From contig NZ_MSCI01000002.1 of NCBI RefSeq assembly GCF_002954585.1, positions 1,094,089-1,158,088 of the forward strand: DNA of 64,000 nucleotides. The letters run 5' to 3'. Positions within the stretch are counted from its first letter, which is position 1. Every line of letters begins with the position of its first letter. This document shows, piece after piece, positions 43,659 to 53,447 of this stretch. The stretch comes from Vibrio chagasii. GTDB lineage: Bacteria > Pseudomonadota > Gammaproteobacteria > Enterobacterales > Vibrionaceae. Under the pieces are notes generated by a model. The model saw only the letters and a list, made by a program, of their open reading frames with translations. It searched no databases and had not been told where the DNA came from. The position numbers and the translations under genes are program-made.

Positions 43659-44863
43659 TGATTTACTCCTTGATGTTCTGCTTGTGTCGACTGTGCTGCT
43701 TGCGCTAAGTGCTTTTTAATCAACAAGATCACTATAAAAGCAGGAATAACATACCAAAACATTGAAGTGAGGTTCATCAGCGATTGCGCAGCGCTCACAC
43801 CGTAACTAGACTGAGCCGTTTGTACTTCAATGTAATGGCTAACAGGCAGTAGGCTTCTCCAAACTTGGGCAGCCGTATTCATGTCTGTGACAGGGAAGGT
43901 GATTCCCATAAAGGCAAAACTTGGTGCCGTAAATGCGCCAGCAAAACTCATTGCTCTTGCTGGATCAAGCGTCAAGAAGAAGAACAAGCAACCCATAATG
44001 ATACAACTAATAACCGTCAGTAACTGTGCGATGGTTAATGCCATAAAGCTGCCGTTAAATGGCCACTCTAAAAGGCGATAAAACCAAAAACTAAAGGCAA
44101 TACCGAACCCCAAAAACAGCACAACGTAAGGGGTTAGTGTCGATGCGAGTGCTTTAACAGGAGAGTGAGATAGCCATGCTTGAAGCCCACGCGCGCGTAC
44201 ATTTGCAGTCAGTATCAAAATTGTTCCCACTACAATCATGATCTGCCATAAAGCAGGAATTACGGCAGATACCAAGAACTGAGCGTAACTGGTGTTCTTG
44301 TTAAACAATGGCGTGATTTGGCTTTGTACGGTGACAGCTTGCCCCAATGCAGATTGTACCGTGGTGTCACCATGTGAAAGCTGTCTAATCACTTCGAGTT
44401 GAGCGTTGAACGTGCCCTGAGCTTGCAGTAGAGCCGAGTTCACTAGTTTACCAATCAATATAAACTGGCTGTTGTAGAACACGGATACCTGCGGGTTTAG
44501 CCCAAGGTAAAGATCTCGGTCAAAGTGTCTAGGTATAACAACATAGCCGTAGATATCACGTTCAATCATGGCTTTAGCTGCTTCACTTGCGGAGCTGTAT
44601 TTCTGAGTGACCTGCAGGGTAGGTGAGGCATCGACTAAGCGAGTAAACTGCTGTGAAATTTGGCTGTGTTCTAGGTCAACCACAGCAACAGGTAAGTCAC
44701 GGGCGATGCCTTGTGAGAAGATCAGCCAGATACTTGCAGTAAGCAGCAAGGGTATCCAAGTTAAGCACGACAGCAGCCACTTGTCTTTACGTACAATAGC
44801 CCACTGTCTAAGCAAATTGCTTTTCGCTTTGTGATGTTCTGGTAAGTGAGAATTAGCAGACAT
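43655..44863 (-). CDS. ABC-2 type export permease (first of pair)
   Basis: A 402-residue paralogue of the following permease with the same topology: N-terminal helix near 34-54, periplasmic domain 55-205, helices from about 210 to 385. The start follows the HlyD gene after 7 bases. Domain phrases shared with its partner, such as V-D-L-(D/E)-x-S-Q-x-S, support a duplicated permease pair. Energy for transport must come from an ATPase encoded elsewhere, or the system differs from standard ABC exporters. Confidence 0.88.
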   Translation of the reverse strand: MSANSHLPEHHKAKSNLLRQWAIVRKDKWLLSCLTWIPLLLTASIWLIFSQGIARDLPVAVVDLEHSQISQQFTRLVDASPTLQVTQKYSSASEAAKAMIERDIYGYVVIPRHFDRDLYLGLNPQVSVFYNSQFILIGKLVNSALLQAQGTFNAQLEVIRQLSHGDTTVQSALGQAVTVQSQITPLFNKNTSYAQFLVSAVIPALWQIMIVVGTILILTANVRARGLQAWLSHSPVKALASTLTPYVVLFLGFGIAFSFWFYRLLEWPFNGSFMALTIAQLLTVISCIIMGCLFFFLTLDPARAMSFAGAFTAPSFAFMGITFPVTDMNTAAQVWRSLLPVSHYIEVQTAQSSYGVSAAQSLMNLTSMFWYVIPAFIVILLIKKHLAQAAQSTQAEHQGVNQ

Positions 44864-44870
44864 ACGTCAC

Positions 44871-45845
44871 CTAAAGCTCAACCACAAGGCTCATACCCAT
44901 ACGCAGTGTTTCGCTTGTATCTACAGGGCGTGCTTCTACTTCAAATGTACGTAAGTCAAAGCCTTGCGCAGCATCGGTTGAGCGCCAAGTTGCAAAATCA
45001 CCCATAACAGCAATATGCGTCACTTGGAAAGTCAGCGACTTATCTAAAGCGGGTAGGTAAGCTTCAAATTGTGCGCCTTTCTCAAAGTGCTTGAGCATAT
45101 CTTCACGAACGTTAAGTACTGCCCATGCATCTTTAGTATCGATCACAGTGACAACTGGAAACCCTTGTGGCGCTAACTCTCCGCTACTCAGTAGCACTTG
45201 AGATACCTCACCGCTGAACCAGCTGTGGATCTGTGTGTCTTTTGCATAAGCTTCAACTTCAGCGACTGCACCGGCGGCCATCAATGCTTTTTGAGCGGCC
45301 GCCACTTTGGTCTCATCACGAGCACCTTCTTGTGCGAGCTGATACATCTGGAAAGCGGCGCTTTCTGTGTATTTTGCTGCTTGCCACTGTGTTTTGGCTT
45401 CGTCACGTTTTTGCTCTGCGACTACGCCATCGTTGTAAAGGTTGTTTACTCGCTGGTAGGTTTTTTCCATTAAATCAGCGGCTGCTTTGGCTTTCAGCCA
45501 TTGGTCTTTGGCCGCTTGGATTTGCTGAGTACGTGCGCCATTTTCTGCTTCTTGAGCCAGAGCTCCAGCCGCTTTTTCACCAGCTTTAGCTTGTTCTAAC
45601 TTTGCATCAATTTCCGGGCTCAGAAGAGAAAAGATCAACTCACCTTTCTCAACAGAGTCGCCTTTCCGTACAAAGACTTCGTCAATTCGGCCTGGTACTT
45701 TCGAAGAGATGCTGTATTGCTGAGCATCGATTTGGCCTTGAAGCTTAACGGGCTGAGGTTGGTACGCTTGGTAAAAACTGTATCCGACCCAGCCAACAAT
45801 ACCGATACCAACTATAGATAGAAGAAGAGGCTTAATAGGTTTCAT
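44871..45845 (-). CDS. HlyD-family periplasmic adaptor (membrane fusion protein)
   Basis: A 324-residue adaptor with one N-terminal membrane anchor (about 8-27), a split biotinyl-lipoyl domain (Y-S-I-S-S-K-V-P-G-R-I-D near 45-56 and the matching half near 210-230) and a helical hairpin rich in Ala, Lys and Gln (75-195). It joins inner-membrane permeases to TolC-like channels. The stop of the TolC gene lies 3 bases upstream, so the genes are tightly coupled. Confidence 0.92.
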   Translation of the reverse strand: MKPIKPLLLSIVGIGIVGWVGYSFYQAYQPQPVKLQGQIDAQQYSISSKVPGRIDEVFVRKGDSVEKGELIFSLLSPEIDAKLEQAKAGEKAAGALAQEAENGARTQQIQAAKDQWLKAKAAADLMEKTYQRVNNLYNDGVVAEQKRDEAKTQWQAAKYTESAAFQMYQLAQEGARDETKVAAAQKALMAAGAVAEVEAYAKDTQIHSWFSGEVSQVLLSSGELAPQGFPVVTVIDTKDAWAVLNVREDMLKHFEKGAQFEAYLPALDKSLTFQVTHIAVMGDFATWRSTDAAQGFDLRTFEVEARPVDTSETLRMGMSLVVEL

Positions 45846-45848
45846 GAA

Positions 45849-47297
45849 TTATCCTTTTGACTGGCTAGCGGTGTCTGTTTTTGAGTCGAAATCAGACGTA
45901 ACAGAAGAAGTTAAGTAACTCGAGTAAGCGTTCATTTCGCTGCTTAGCGCTAAAAGCTTGTTGAGAGAGATTAAGTATTTAAATCTTGCAGCGGATTGCT
46001 GTGTTTTGATGCTCGCAAGGTATAGCTCAGCGTCAACCACTTCTAAAGAGTTAGAGAGCCCTTGAGTGAAGGCCTTTTTGCGAAGTAGCAGATTCTCTTG
46101 AGCTAGCGATAAGCTAGAGTTTAGCCCTTGGACTTCTTCAATAGCTTGGTTTGCTTCGAGATAGGTCTTTTGCACCAACACGGTTAAGTCTTGCTTCGCT
46201 TGCGACTTAAGGAATTTAACTTGCGATACTGCACTGTGCGCAGCCGCCACTTTGTCTGAACGACCTGAAGTGTCGAGTAGTGGCACGTTAACACCGATTC
46301 CAACTAACCAATCTGGTTTCATTTCACTGGCGAGTGAATCGTCTTCATAGAGGTTGTAATCTCCGTACAGGTAAACCTCTGGGTAGTACTTGCCTTTTTC
46401 TGCTTTGATTAAGCTACTTGCTTGCTTCTCTTTCGCATCGAGAATTTTTAGGCCCGGATAAGTCATCAATGTTTGATCAATAAACACATCCATATGAGGT
46501 AGGTTTTTGTTGATAAACAGTTGCTCTGAAGGTTCGACGCTTTGGCTTTGACCAAGAATTTGGGTAAGGGCTAATTGAGCAATCTTAAGATCATTTTCAG
46601 CCTTGGTGCGTTCCACTACCGCTTTATCTAAAGAAGCGTCTGCTTGAAGGCGTTCTACTCGTGCAATTTGCCCTTGCTGTTCCATCTTGATAGCGAAATC
46701 TCGGTGCTGAGTTAAGCCAGCTTCGACTGCTCGACGCGTTTCTACGACATCTTCAGCTAAGATCACTGAGAAGTAGTATTTGCTTAAGTCTTCGTAGCGA
46801 GCCTGCTTTTCCATCAAGAGTTGGCTTTGCGCTTCTTCGCTTTTACCTTCAGCAGCCGTTTGTGCTGCGGTAATTCGACCACCTGTAAAAATGGGCCATA
46901 CTGCACGAATAGAAGAACTGAAGATATCTTGCTCGGTAATCGTTGAGGTAATGCCGCCGAGCGCACTGATAATTTGAGGAGGAACAGGGAGACCAATGGA
47001 GGGTACACCACTCAGGCTATCAGCGAACTGTTCACCATTGATGGTTACATCATTATCAAGGTGAGTGTAGTTAGCACCTAGCGTCACTGAAGGCAGGTTG
47101 AGGCTTCCAGTTGCATTTTGGAGATGTTGATAACGCTCAACATTAGCTTGTTGAGCCGCAAGAGAATTGTTGTTCTCTTGAAGAATTTGCCACGCCTCAG
47201 AAAAAGTGAGCGGGGCAGCATAGCTTGGCGTACTGATAGTACCGAAAAGGATACTGGCAATCGCAAGGCATCGGAATGTCGGTTTGGTCATCTGCAT
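45849..47297 (-). CDS. TolC-family outer membrane efflux channel
   Basis: A 482-residue protein with a signal peptide (about 1-27, ending P-S-Y-A-A) and two repeated helical-barrel halves. Typical segments are A-W-Q-I-L-Q-E-N-N-N near 36-45, a L-P-S-V-T-L-G-A-N-Y strand, D-L-K-I-A-Q-L-A-L-T near 233, and P-E-V-Y-L-Y-G-D-Y near 324. It forms the outer-membrane exit duct for the HlyD-permease system. A palindrome 10 bases upstream may regulate the operon. Either ATG, 47297 or 47291, could be the start. Confidence 0.9.
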   Translation of the reverse strand: MQMTKPTFRCLAIASILFGTISTPSYAAPLTFSEAWQILQENNNSLAAQQANVERYQHLQNATGSLNLPSVTLGANYTHLDNDVTINGEQFADSLSGVPSIGLPVPPQIISALGGITSTITEQDIFSSSIRAVWPIFTGGRITAAQTAAEGKSEEAQSQLLMEKQARYEDLSKYYFSVILAEDVVETRRAVEAGLTQHRDFAIKMEQQGQIARVERLQADASLDKAVVERTKAENDLKIAQLALTQILGQSQSVEPSEQLFINKNLPHMDVFIDQTLMTYPGLKILDAKEKQASSLIKAEKGKYYPEVYLYGDYNLYEDDSLASEMKPDWLVGIGVNVPLLDTSGRSDKVAAAHSAVSQVKFLKSQAKQDLTVLVQKTYLEANQAIEEVQGLNSSLSLAQENLLLRKKAFTQGLSNSLEVVDAELYLASIKTQQSAARFKYLISLNKLLALSSEMNAYSSYLTSSVTSDFDSKTDTASQSKG

Positions 47298-47307
47298 TAA
47301 TTACCAA

Positions 47308-47327
47308 ATTAGAGTATTAACTCTAAT
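47308..47327. promoter_or_regulatory. Palindromic operator candidate before the export operon
   Basis: ATTAGAGT (47308-47315) and ACTCTAAT (47320-47327) form a perfect 8-bp inverted repeat with a 4-base centre, 10 bases upstream of the TolC gene start. Its size and position suit a TetR- or MarR-type repressor. No such repressor gene adjoins. Confidence 0.45.
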
Positions 47328-47451
47328 GTTAACAGGGGGATCATCATTTGTCTTGAACAGATTACCTTATGTGGGCAAATAACCTAATCAATCGTTAACA
47401 TAATGTGAATGCTATTAAGGATTTAGCGGCTTAAGACAAAGAAACAAAAAA

Positions 47452-47469
47452 AGCACGACGAATCGTGCT
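47452..47469 (-). terminator. Terminator of the small gene at 47512
   Basis: On the minus strand a 7-bp stem AGCACGA/TCGTGCT with a TTCG tetraloop is followed by TTTTTTT. This is a textbook Rho-independent terminator. Confidence 0.85.
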
Positions 47470-47511
47470 CTTCAAGTTCAGTATAGAAGAAATTACTACA
47501 AATGGTGGGTG

Positions 47512-47739
47512 CTATTTAAAGCTTGGGCAATGGTGATCGGCACGCCACACCAATTGTCGTGAACCTTGCATCGTTTGTAATAAATCTCTACCTGACATTT
47601 GCGGGAAAGCTAACAACACTTTTAGATCGAGAGGGGAAGTCTCGTTCTTCTCATATGCTCTGACATGAGTAAAAGTAGATTGTAAGTTTTTGAACAGCAT
47701 AGCCTTTGTAAGGCAGATTCCAAAAGTATCGCGTTTCAT
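47512..47739 (-). CDS. Small hypothetical protein
   Basis: A 75-residue basic protein with no signal peptide or membrane helix; two Cys (residues 9 and 71) and a C-terminal W-R-A-D-H-H-C. AAAAGGAAACCAGGC precedes the ATG and a strong terminator lies just after the stop, both of which favour a real gene. The family is unknown. Confidence 0.55.
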   Translation of the reverse strand: MKRDTFGICLTKAMLFKNLQSTFTHVRAYEKNETSPLDLKVLLAFPQMSGRDLLQTMQGSRQLVWRADHHCPSFK

Positions 47740-48357
47740 TGCCTGGTTTCCTTTTCAACAATGTTTATACGTTATGTTTTTTATCCTGTTTCTATTGGAC
47801 GTAGCCATTGATCGATACTTCCTGCTCATCAATGCTTTATTATTGGGTGCTACTTTTATCAGTCACCTCTTCGTTGTCTAACTAGCCGGGTATGGAATAG
47901 CGGTGGATGAATAGGGGAGAATACTTAATCCGCTTGTTCATCATTCGTAACGGCGAGCGCGCAACTTTTACTGATCGATACGTCCAGTGAGTGAAGAGTT
48001 GTTGCCTTTGGGTTAACCGACAGTCTTGTTTAAAACGTTGTCTTAAAGTTGCAACGTATAGTTTGGCAACAATAAACTCCTTCATATGCAACCATTATAA
48101 TTGTAATTATTTTAAACAACCTAAAAAAACACCTAAAAGCTTAGTGATCTAGCTCAATATTTACTCGATTATTTGAGTTTTTTAGCTAATCCGTTCTAAA
48201 AATGAACGATTTGATTGGGTGGAGAACATAAAGGAATATCAATTAATAATCTGGTTAATTATTTAGTTGAGCAATAGTCACAAATTCGTATTGGCGTAAA
48301 GGTGCTGTGATTAACTTAGTGTTAACATTACCTGCTAAGCACTAGGGGCGGATTTAT
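47740..48357. other. Intergenic region with no clear gene
   Basis: About 600 bases between the small minus-strand gene and the sensor kinase gene. Short frames on both strands (for example 47882-48091 minus) lack convincing ribosome binding sites or protein character. The last 200 bases are AT-rich and should hold the kinase promoter. Confidence 0.4.
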
Positions 48358-50010
48358 ATGAGATGGAGTAGTATCAGCTTCCGAAAAAGGTTGCTGATTA
48401 TCATGACGGTAACTGGACTTGTTGAATTGTTGATCCTTTCAGCAGCGGGTTTTGCTTATATCAAACAATCTCAAGAGCAAGAAATGGGGTTGAAAGCGCT
48501 GGGTGTGGCTGAGTTTCTTTCGGAATCTCCCCTTGTAGCGAGCATTATTGAAGAAAAAGGAACCCTGAATCCCGAAGGCGTCCCACATACACTTCCTGAA
48601 GAAACTCAAGCCAAATTCCGAAACCTTACTCAGCTGATTGGTGCTGCATTTATCGTTGTTGGTGACGAGAAGGGCGTTCGTTTGATTCATCCCTATGACG
48701 ATAGGCTTGGCAAACCAATGCGAGGCGGCGATAACCAAAAGGCCTTGGTGCATGGAGAGTCCTATGTGTCGACCGCGAAAGGCTCTATGGGTTTTTCAGT
48801 ACGTGGTAAATCAGCGGTAAAAGACACTGACGGCACGATAATTGGTGTTGTCTCAGTCGGCTATCTTTTAGATTCCCTACAAGACAGAATAGAACCTTAT
48901 TTGGCTTTTTTGATTGTGATGGCATTGCTGGTGGTCGCAGTAAACGCTCTTATTTCAAGCTACGTTTCTCGTCGTTTCCAACGCGCTATCTTGGGGTTTG
49001 AACCCGAAGAGATCGGCCGCTTATATGTCGAACTTGATGTGACTATGAGTACAGTTAAAGAGGGCATCTTAAGTATCGATAAGAACGGAATTTTGCGCTC
49101 AATAAATAAGAGCGCCTGCGATATTTTATCTATCGACAGAGAATCCGCCCTAAATCAACAGCGCCTTTCTGATGTGTTGGTTGGCAGTGACTTGGAGCAG
49201 TTACTATCGACAGGTGACACTGATCATGACATCGAGCTGTATCTTAATAACAAACGAATCATCGCCAACCGAAGCCCCATCATTGTTGCGGGTGAAGTAG
49301 TAGGAGCGGTATCCAGTTTCCGATTACGCGATGAGATTAGTGATTTAACGGATCAGCTTTCCCAAACCAAAGAATATGCCGATTTATTACGCTCACAAAC
49401 TCACGAGCATAAGAACAAGCTAAACACGATCAGTGGCTTGATCCAGATGGGGGAGTTGGAATCTGTTCGGCAATTGATAGGGCAAGAAACAGCGCACTAT
49501 CAAAGCCTTATCGAGTTCTTGAGAGAAACGGTAAAAGATCCACTGATAGCGGGCATGTTGTTGGGCAAAACCGAGCGCGCACGTGAGATAGGCTTAGAAC
49601 TCAAGGTTGAAGAGGGGTCTAGGCTCGAGGTATTGCCAAGTTGGCTGAACGCTGATGATGTCGTGACTATTCTAGGTAACCTGATTGACAATGCTTTTGA
49701 TGCGACGATGGCAGCGATAAAGCAAGAGGGGCAGATTGTCCCTTCACGTCGAGTGATTGAAGTGTCTATCAGTGATTTTGGCAACGAGATCATCGTGGAA
49801 GTGGAAGATAAAGGATGTGGATTACCCAAGCACTTGGCAACTGACGCGCTGACTGAAAAAGGGGTGTCTAGTAAAGCCAAACAAAACCGCGGTGTTGGTT
49901 TGTATTTGGTTAAGCAGCTCACCGACCGCTATCAAGGGCAGTTAGAAATGGTCGACAACAACGACTTTGGCTCGCGCATGACAGTGTATTTGCCGAAAGA
50001 AGAACAATAA
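48358..50010 (+). CDS. CitA/DcuS-type sensor histidine kinase
   Basis: A 550-residue membrane kinase for C4- or tricarboxylates. Helix 1 lies at about 12-34, a periplasmic PAS-like sensor at 38-180 (with R-L-I-H-P-Y-D-D near 108-115, where citrate/malate sensors bind ligand), helix 2 at 181-203, a cytoplasmic PAS at 220-325, then the HisKA_7-like box S-Q-T-H-E-H-K-N-K-L with His349, and the ATPase domain with N-L-I-D-N-A-F-D-A near 440 and G-V-G-L-Y-L-V near 510. The response regulator follows after 61 bases. The tctCBA transporter at 58-62 kb is an attractive target. Confidence 0.92.
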   Translation: MRWSSISFRKRLLIIMTVTGLVELLILSAAGFAYIKQSQEQEMGLKALGVAEFLSESPLVASIIEEKGTLNPEGVPHTLPEETQAKFRNLTQLIGAAFIVVGDEKGVRLIHPYDDRLGKPMRGGDNQKALVHGESYVSTAKGSMGFSVRGKSAVKDTDGTIIGVVSVGYLLDSLQDRIEPYLAFLIVMALLVVAVNALISSYVSRRFQRAILGFEPEEIGRLYVELDVTMSTVKEGILSIDKNGILRSINKSACDILSIDRESALNQQRLSDVLVGSDLEQLLSTGDTDHDIELYLNNKRIIANRSPIIVAGEVVGAVSSFRLRDEISDLTDQLSQTKEYADLLRSQTHEHKNKLNTISGLIQMGELESVRQLIGQETAHYQSLIEFLRETVKDPLIAGMLLGKTERAREIGLELKVEEGSRLEVLPSWLNADDVVTILGNLIDNAFDATMAAIKQEGQIVPSRRVIEVSISDFGNEIIVEVEDKGCGLPKHLATDALTEKGVSSKAKQNRGVGLYLVKQLTDRYQGQLEMVDNNDFGSRMTVYLPKEEQ

Positions 50011-50071
50011 AACGTGAGTGATCCTATGGAGATCGCCGTGACGAAAAATAATGGTTAAAGGAAGAGCTTAA

Positions 50072-50767
50072 ATGAACGCAATCACGAGAGTCATGGTCAT
50101 TGAAGATGATATTGCGATTGCAGAACTTCACCATCGCTATCTAGAGCAGATGGGAGGTTTTGATGTTGTCGGAATAGCGACCACCCATTCAGAAGCGTTA
50201 ATGCAGCTGGATATCTTAAAGCCAGATTTAGTGCTTTTAGATGTGTATCTGCCAGACGGTAGTGGGCTCGATATTCTTAACCATGTTAGAGGTAACAACC
50301 AAGGGTGTGATGTGATTTTAATCACCGCAGCCCGAGATGTGGACACCTTACAGACAGCGATGCGTGGCGGCGTGGTGGACTACCTATTGAAGCCAGTCAT
50401 GTTTCCTCGCTTGGAAGCTGCGCTGAAGAAGTATCAGTCACAGCAACAAGAGTTCGAGAGCGTTTCAGATCTTAACCAAGGTTTGGTTGATAAGATGTTG
50501 CAAGCCAATGCTAAAGCTGACACTGCAAAAGTATCGACGTTGCCTAAAGGGATCGACGGCGTAACGCTCGATAAGATTCGCGCGATTTTTCAACAGGCAG
50601 ATTCTGCGAACATCACGGCTGATGAGGCTGGTGAACGCATTGGTGCAAGTCGAACTACAGCACGACGCTATCTTGAGTTCTTGATTACTACCGGAGAGTT
50701 AGCCGCTGATTTGAATTACGGTACAGTGGGACGACCTGAACGCTGCTATAACAAAGCCACAAGGTAG
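50072..50767 (+). CDS. CitB/DcuR-type response regulator
   Basis: A 231-residue regulator with a receiver domain (1-125; acidic pocket Glu11, Asp12, Asp13, phospho-acceptor Asp57 in L-L-D-V-Y, Lys107 in L-K-P) and a C-terminal helix-turn-helix (about 180-215) containing I-G-A-S-R-T-T-A-R-R-Y-L, typical of the CitB/DcuR/DctR group. AAGGAAGAGC precedes the ATG. It is the partner of the preceding kinase; a hairpin terminator follows. Confidence 0.92.
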   Translation: MNAITRVMVIEDDIAIAELHHRYLEQMGGFDVVGIATTHSEALMQLDILKPDLVLLDVYLPDGSGLDILNHVRGNNQGCDVILITAARDVDTLQTAMRGGVVDYLLKPVMFPRLEAALKKYQSQQQEFESVSDLNQGLVDKMLQANAKADTAKVSTLPKGIDGVTLDKIRAIFQQADSANITADEAGERIGASRTTARRYLEFLITTGELAADLNYGTVGRPERCYNKATR

Positions 50768-50816
50768 CGTATCTATCCTTTTTTTAAGAGATAACCTTTT
50801 GCTACTCATTATGTGT

Positions 50817-50845
50817 AAAACCAGTTGAATAAGCTGGTTTTACTT
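50817..50845 (+). terminator. Terminator of the two-component operon
   Basis: AAAACCAG (50817-50824) pairs with CTGGTTTT (50834-50841), followed by ACTTTCTTTT. Confidence 0.7.
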
Positions 50846-51202
50846 TCTTTTCCACCGCTCTCTACTCACTCCACAGACCAGATGCCATTCTTTCTCGACT
50901 ACAATGTTCGAGAATGCCGATTTGCTTCTGTTTCAACCCTTGAGAAATCTATGGTCGATTATATTTTGCTCGAAAAGAGTCAATATTTAATCGATTGCCT
51001 TCACAGTGGTTGATGTAAATCAAATACTCATAGACAATACTGTCCCGAATAGTGGTGATAGCATTCACCCTCGTTTACCAAACGCATTCTCAAGTGTAAT
51101 AGGCACTTGCTATTGATGTAATAGCCAAGACCTATTATCTATTTTCGTATGTCGCTGATACCTTTAGCGAATACTAAAAACCTTGTTTTTATAGGAAAGA
51201 TG
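50846..51202 (+). promoter_or_regulatory. Upstream region of zwf
   Basis: About 357 bases with no supported gene. It must contain the zwf operon promoter. I see no confident operator. Confidence 0.4.
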
Positions 51203-52705
51203 ATGGTAATACCTGAAAACAGCAGCATCGTTATTTTTGGTGCGTCGGGAGATCTAACTTACCGTAAGTTAATTCCTGCTTTGTACCACCTGTATGCTAG
51301 CAATCAACTACCAGAATCCTTTGCGATTCTTGGAGTGAGCCGTACTGAGTACAGCGATGAGTCTTACCGTGAGAAGCTGAAGAAGTCTCTTCAGGAAATG
51401 GAACAAACTGAACCAGAGACGCTTAATGCATTTATTGAACATTTGCATTACCAAGCGATCAACACTTCAGATGTAGACGATTACGCTCGTTTAGCACAAC
51501 GTCTAGACAAACTTGAGCAAGACTACCAATTCGAAAACCACAACACTTTATTCTACTTGGCAACGCCGCCAAGCCTGTACGGTGTTATCCCAGCAAACCT
51601 TGCTGCGCATGGCCTCAACGATGAAACGAATGGCTGGCGCCGTCTGATCATCGAGAAGCCATTTGGTTACGATTTATCTTCTGCTCAAGCGTTAGATGAA
51701 GAGATCCATCATCACTTCCAAGAACACCAGATCTACCGTATCGATCACTACTTAGGTAAAGAGACGGTACAAAACCTTCTAGTGCTTCGTTTCTCAAACG
51801 CGATGTTTGAACCACTGTGGAACCGTAACTTTATTGATTACGTTGAAATCACAGGTGCAGAGTTCCTTGGCGTTGAAGAACGTGGCGGCTACTACGATGG
51901 TTCTGGCGCTGTTCGTGATATGTTCCAAAACCACTTGCTACAAGTATTAGCAATGGTTGGTATGGAGCCACCAGCTCAAATTAATGCTGACTCTATTCGT
52001 GACGAAGTGGTTAAAGTACTTCAGTGTCTGAAGCCTCTTGAAGAAGAAGACCTGCGTAAAGATCTCGTGCTAGGTCAGTACACTGCTTCTGACGTTCGCG
52101 GCCAGCACTTGTTGGGTTACCGTGAAGAGCACGGTGTTGCAGATGACTCTCGTACTGAAACTTACATTGGTCTGAAAGCGCACATCAATAACTGGCGTTG
52201 GAATGGGGTGCCATTCTACGTGCGTACCGGTAAACGCTTACCAACACGCGTGACGGAAATCGTGATTCACTTTAAGAACACGCCGCATCCAGTATTTGGT
52301 CAAGATGCACCAGAGAACAAACTGATTATCCGTATCCAACCGGACGAAGGTATTCAGATGAGCTTTGGTTTGAAAGAGCCGGGCGCAGGCTTCAAAGCAA
52401 AAGAAGTGAAAATGAACTTCTCTTACTCTGACTTGCCAGAAACTCAAATGCTAACAGCTTACGAGCGTCTACTTCTTGATGCACTAAATGGTGACGCAAC
52501 TCTGTTTGCACGTACCGATGCGGTAGAAGCATGTTGGAAGTACGTTCAACCAATCTTAGACTTTAAACAAGATCCTCAAGCACTGTTTGGCTATGCTTGT
52601 GGTACTTGGGGCCCACAGGAAGCGGATGAACTTCTGCAACGTGATGGCCGAGCATGGCGTTTCCCATGCAAAAACTTAACAGACACGGATTACTGCGAAC
52701 TATGA
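51203..52705 (+). CDS. zwf: Glucose-6-phosphate 1-dehydrogenase
   Basis: First enzyme of the oxidative pentose phosphate and Entner-Doudoroff routes, oxidising glucose 6-phosphate to 6-phosphogluconolactone with NADP. The 500-residue protein has the nucleotide loop G-A-S-G-D-L-T near 11-17, the lysine-containing E-K-P-F-G near 151 and the active-site signature R-I-D-H-Y-L-G-K-E near 179-187. The ATG at 51203 follows AGGAAAG at a suitable distance and gives the usual M-V-I-P-E-N start; the adjacent ATG at 51200 is equivalent. The stop overlaps the pgl start (ATGA). Confidence 0.97.
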   Translation: MVIPENSSIVIFGASGDLTYRKLIPALYHLYASNQLPESFAILGVSRTEYSDESYREKLKKSLQEMEQTEPETLNAFIEHLHYQAINTSDVDDYARLAQRLDKLEQDYQFENHNTLFYLATPPSLYGVIPANLAAHGLNDETNGWRRLIIEKPFGYDLSSAQALDEEIHHHFQEHQIYRIDHYLGKETVQNLLVLRFSNAMFEPLWNRNFIDYVEITGAEFLGVEERGGYYDGSGAVRDMFQNHLLQVLAMVGMEPPAQINADSIRDEVVKVLQCLKPLEEEDLRKDLVLGQYTASDVRGQHLLGYREEHGVADDSRTETYIGLKAHINNWRWNGVPFYVRTGKRLPTRVTEIVIHFKNTPHPVFGQDAPENKLIIRIQPDEGIQMSFGLKEPGAGFKAKEVKMNFSYSDLPETQMLTAYERLLLDALNGDATLFARTDAVEACWKYVQPILDFKQDPQALFGYACGTWGPQEADELLQRDGRAWRFPCKNLTDTDYCEL

Positions 52706-53418
52706 TCAACCACAAGATCTTTGAAACGCCAGAGCTAGTTGTTGAAAACCTAGCAAACGAAATGAAAGCGTACAGCGAGCAGGGAAAACCTGTTCACATT
52801 TCACTGTCTGGTGGTAGTACACCTAAAATGCTTTTCAAACTATTGGCTCACGCGCCATACGCAGAAGGCATTCAATGGAACAACCTTCACTTCTGGTGGG
52901 GTGACGAACGTTGTGTTGCACCGGATGATGCTGAAAGCAACTACGGCGAGGCAAACGCACTTCTATTCTCTCAAGTGAACCTTCCTGCAGAGAACATTCA
53001 CCGTATTCGTGGTGAAGATGAGCCAAAAGCTGAAGCTGAGCGTTTCGCTAAAGAGATGGCTGATGTGATTCCTTGCGAAAACGGCACACCAGTTTTCGAT
53101 TGGATTCTGTTAGGTGTTGGCGCAGACGGCCACACGGCTTCACTATTCCCGGGTGCAACAAACTACCAAGATGAGAACCTGTCTGTACTGGCTTCTCACC
53201 CTGAGTCTGGTCAAATCCGTGTTTCTAAAACTGCGAAAGTTTTAGAAGCAGCAAAACGAATCAGCTACCTAGTACTGGGTGCAAGTAAAGTTGAGATCGT
53301 TAAAGAAATTCATACTACTCCTGCTTCAGAGTTGCCTTACCCGGCAGCGAAAATCCAGTCTAAAACTGGTGAAACAGAGTGGTTCCTAGATTCAAATGCA
53401 GCAAGTGCTATCGCATAA
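52702..53418 (+). CDS. pgl: 6-phosphogluconolactonase
   Basis: Hydrolyses 6-phosphogluconolactone to 6-phosphogluconate. The 238-residue protein of the NagB/DevB fold has S-L-S-G-G-S-T near 33-39, W-G-D-E-R near 69-73 and the lactonase motif [14 protein letters not shown] near 138-151. The ATG at 52702 is preferred because it overlaps the zwf stop by four bases and fits the family start; the longer in-frame start would lie well inside zwf. It is the middle gene of zwf-pgl-gnd. Confidence 0.95.
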   Translation: MINHKIFETPELVVENLANEMKAYSEQGKPVHISLSGGSTPKMLFKLLAHAPYAEGIQWNNLHFWWGDERCVAPDDAESNYGEANALLFSQVNLPAENIHRIRGEDEPKAEAERFAKEMADVIPCENGTPVFDWILLGVGADGHTASLFPGATNYQDENLSVLASHPESGQIRVSKTAKVLEAAKRISYLVLGASKVEIVKEIHTTPASELPYPAAKIQSKTGETEWFLDSNAASAIA

Positions 53419-53447
53419 TCGCGAATAGCCGCAAGGAGATATAAATA

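Noticed and set aside
47882..48091. 69-codon minus-strand frame (MHMKEF...)
   Set aside because: The best Shine-Dalgarno lies after, not before, the ATG and the translation is basic and featureless; support is too weak.
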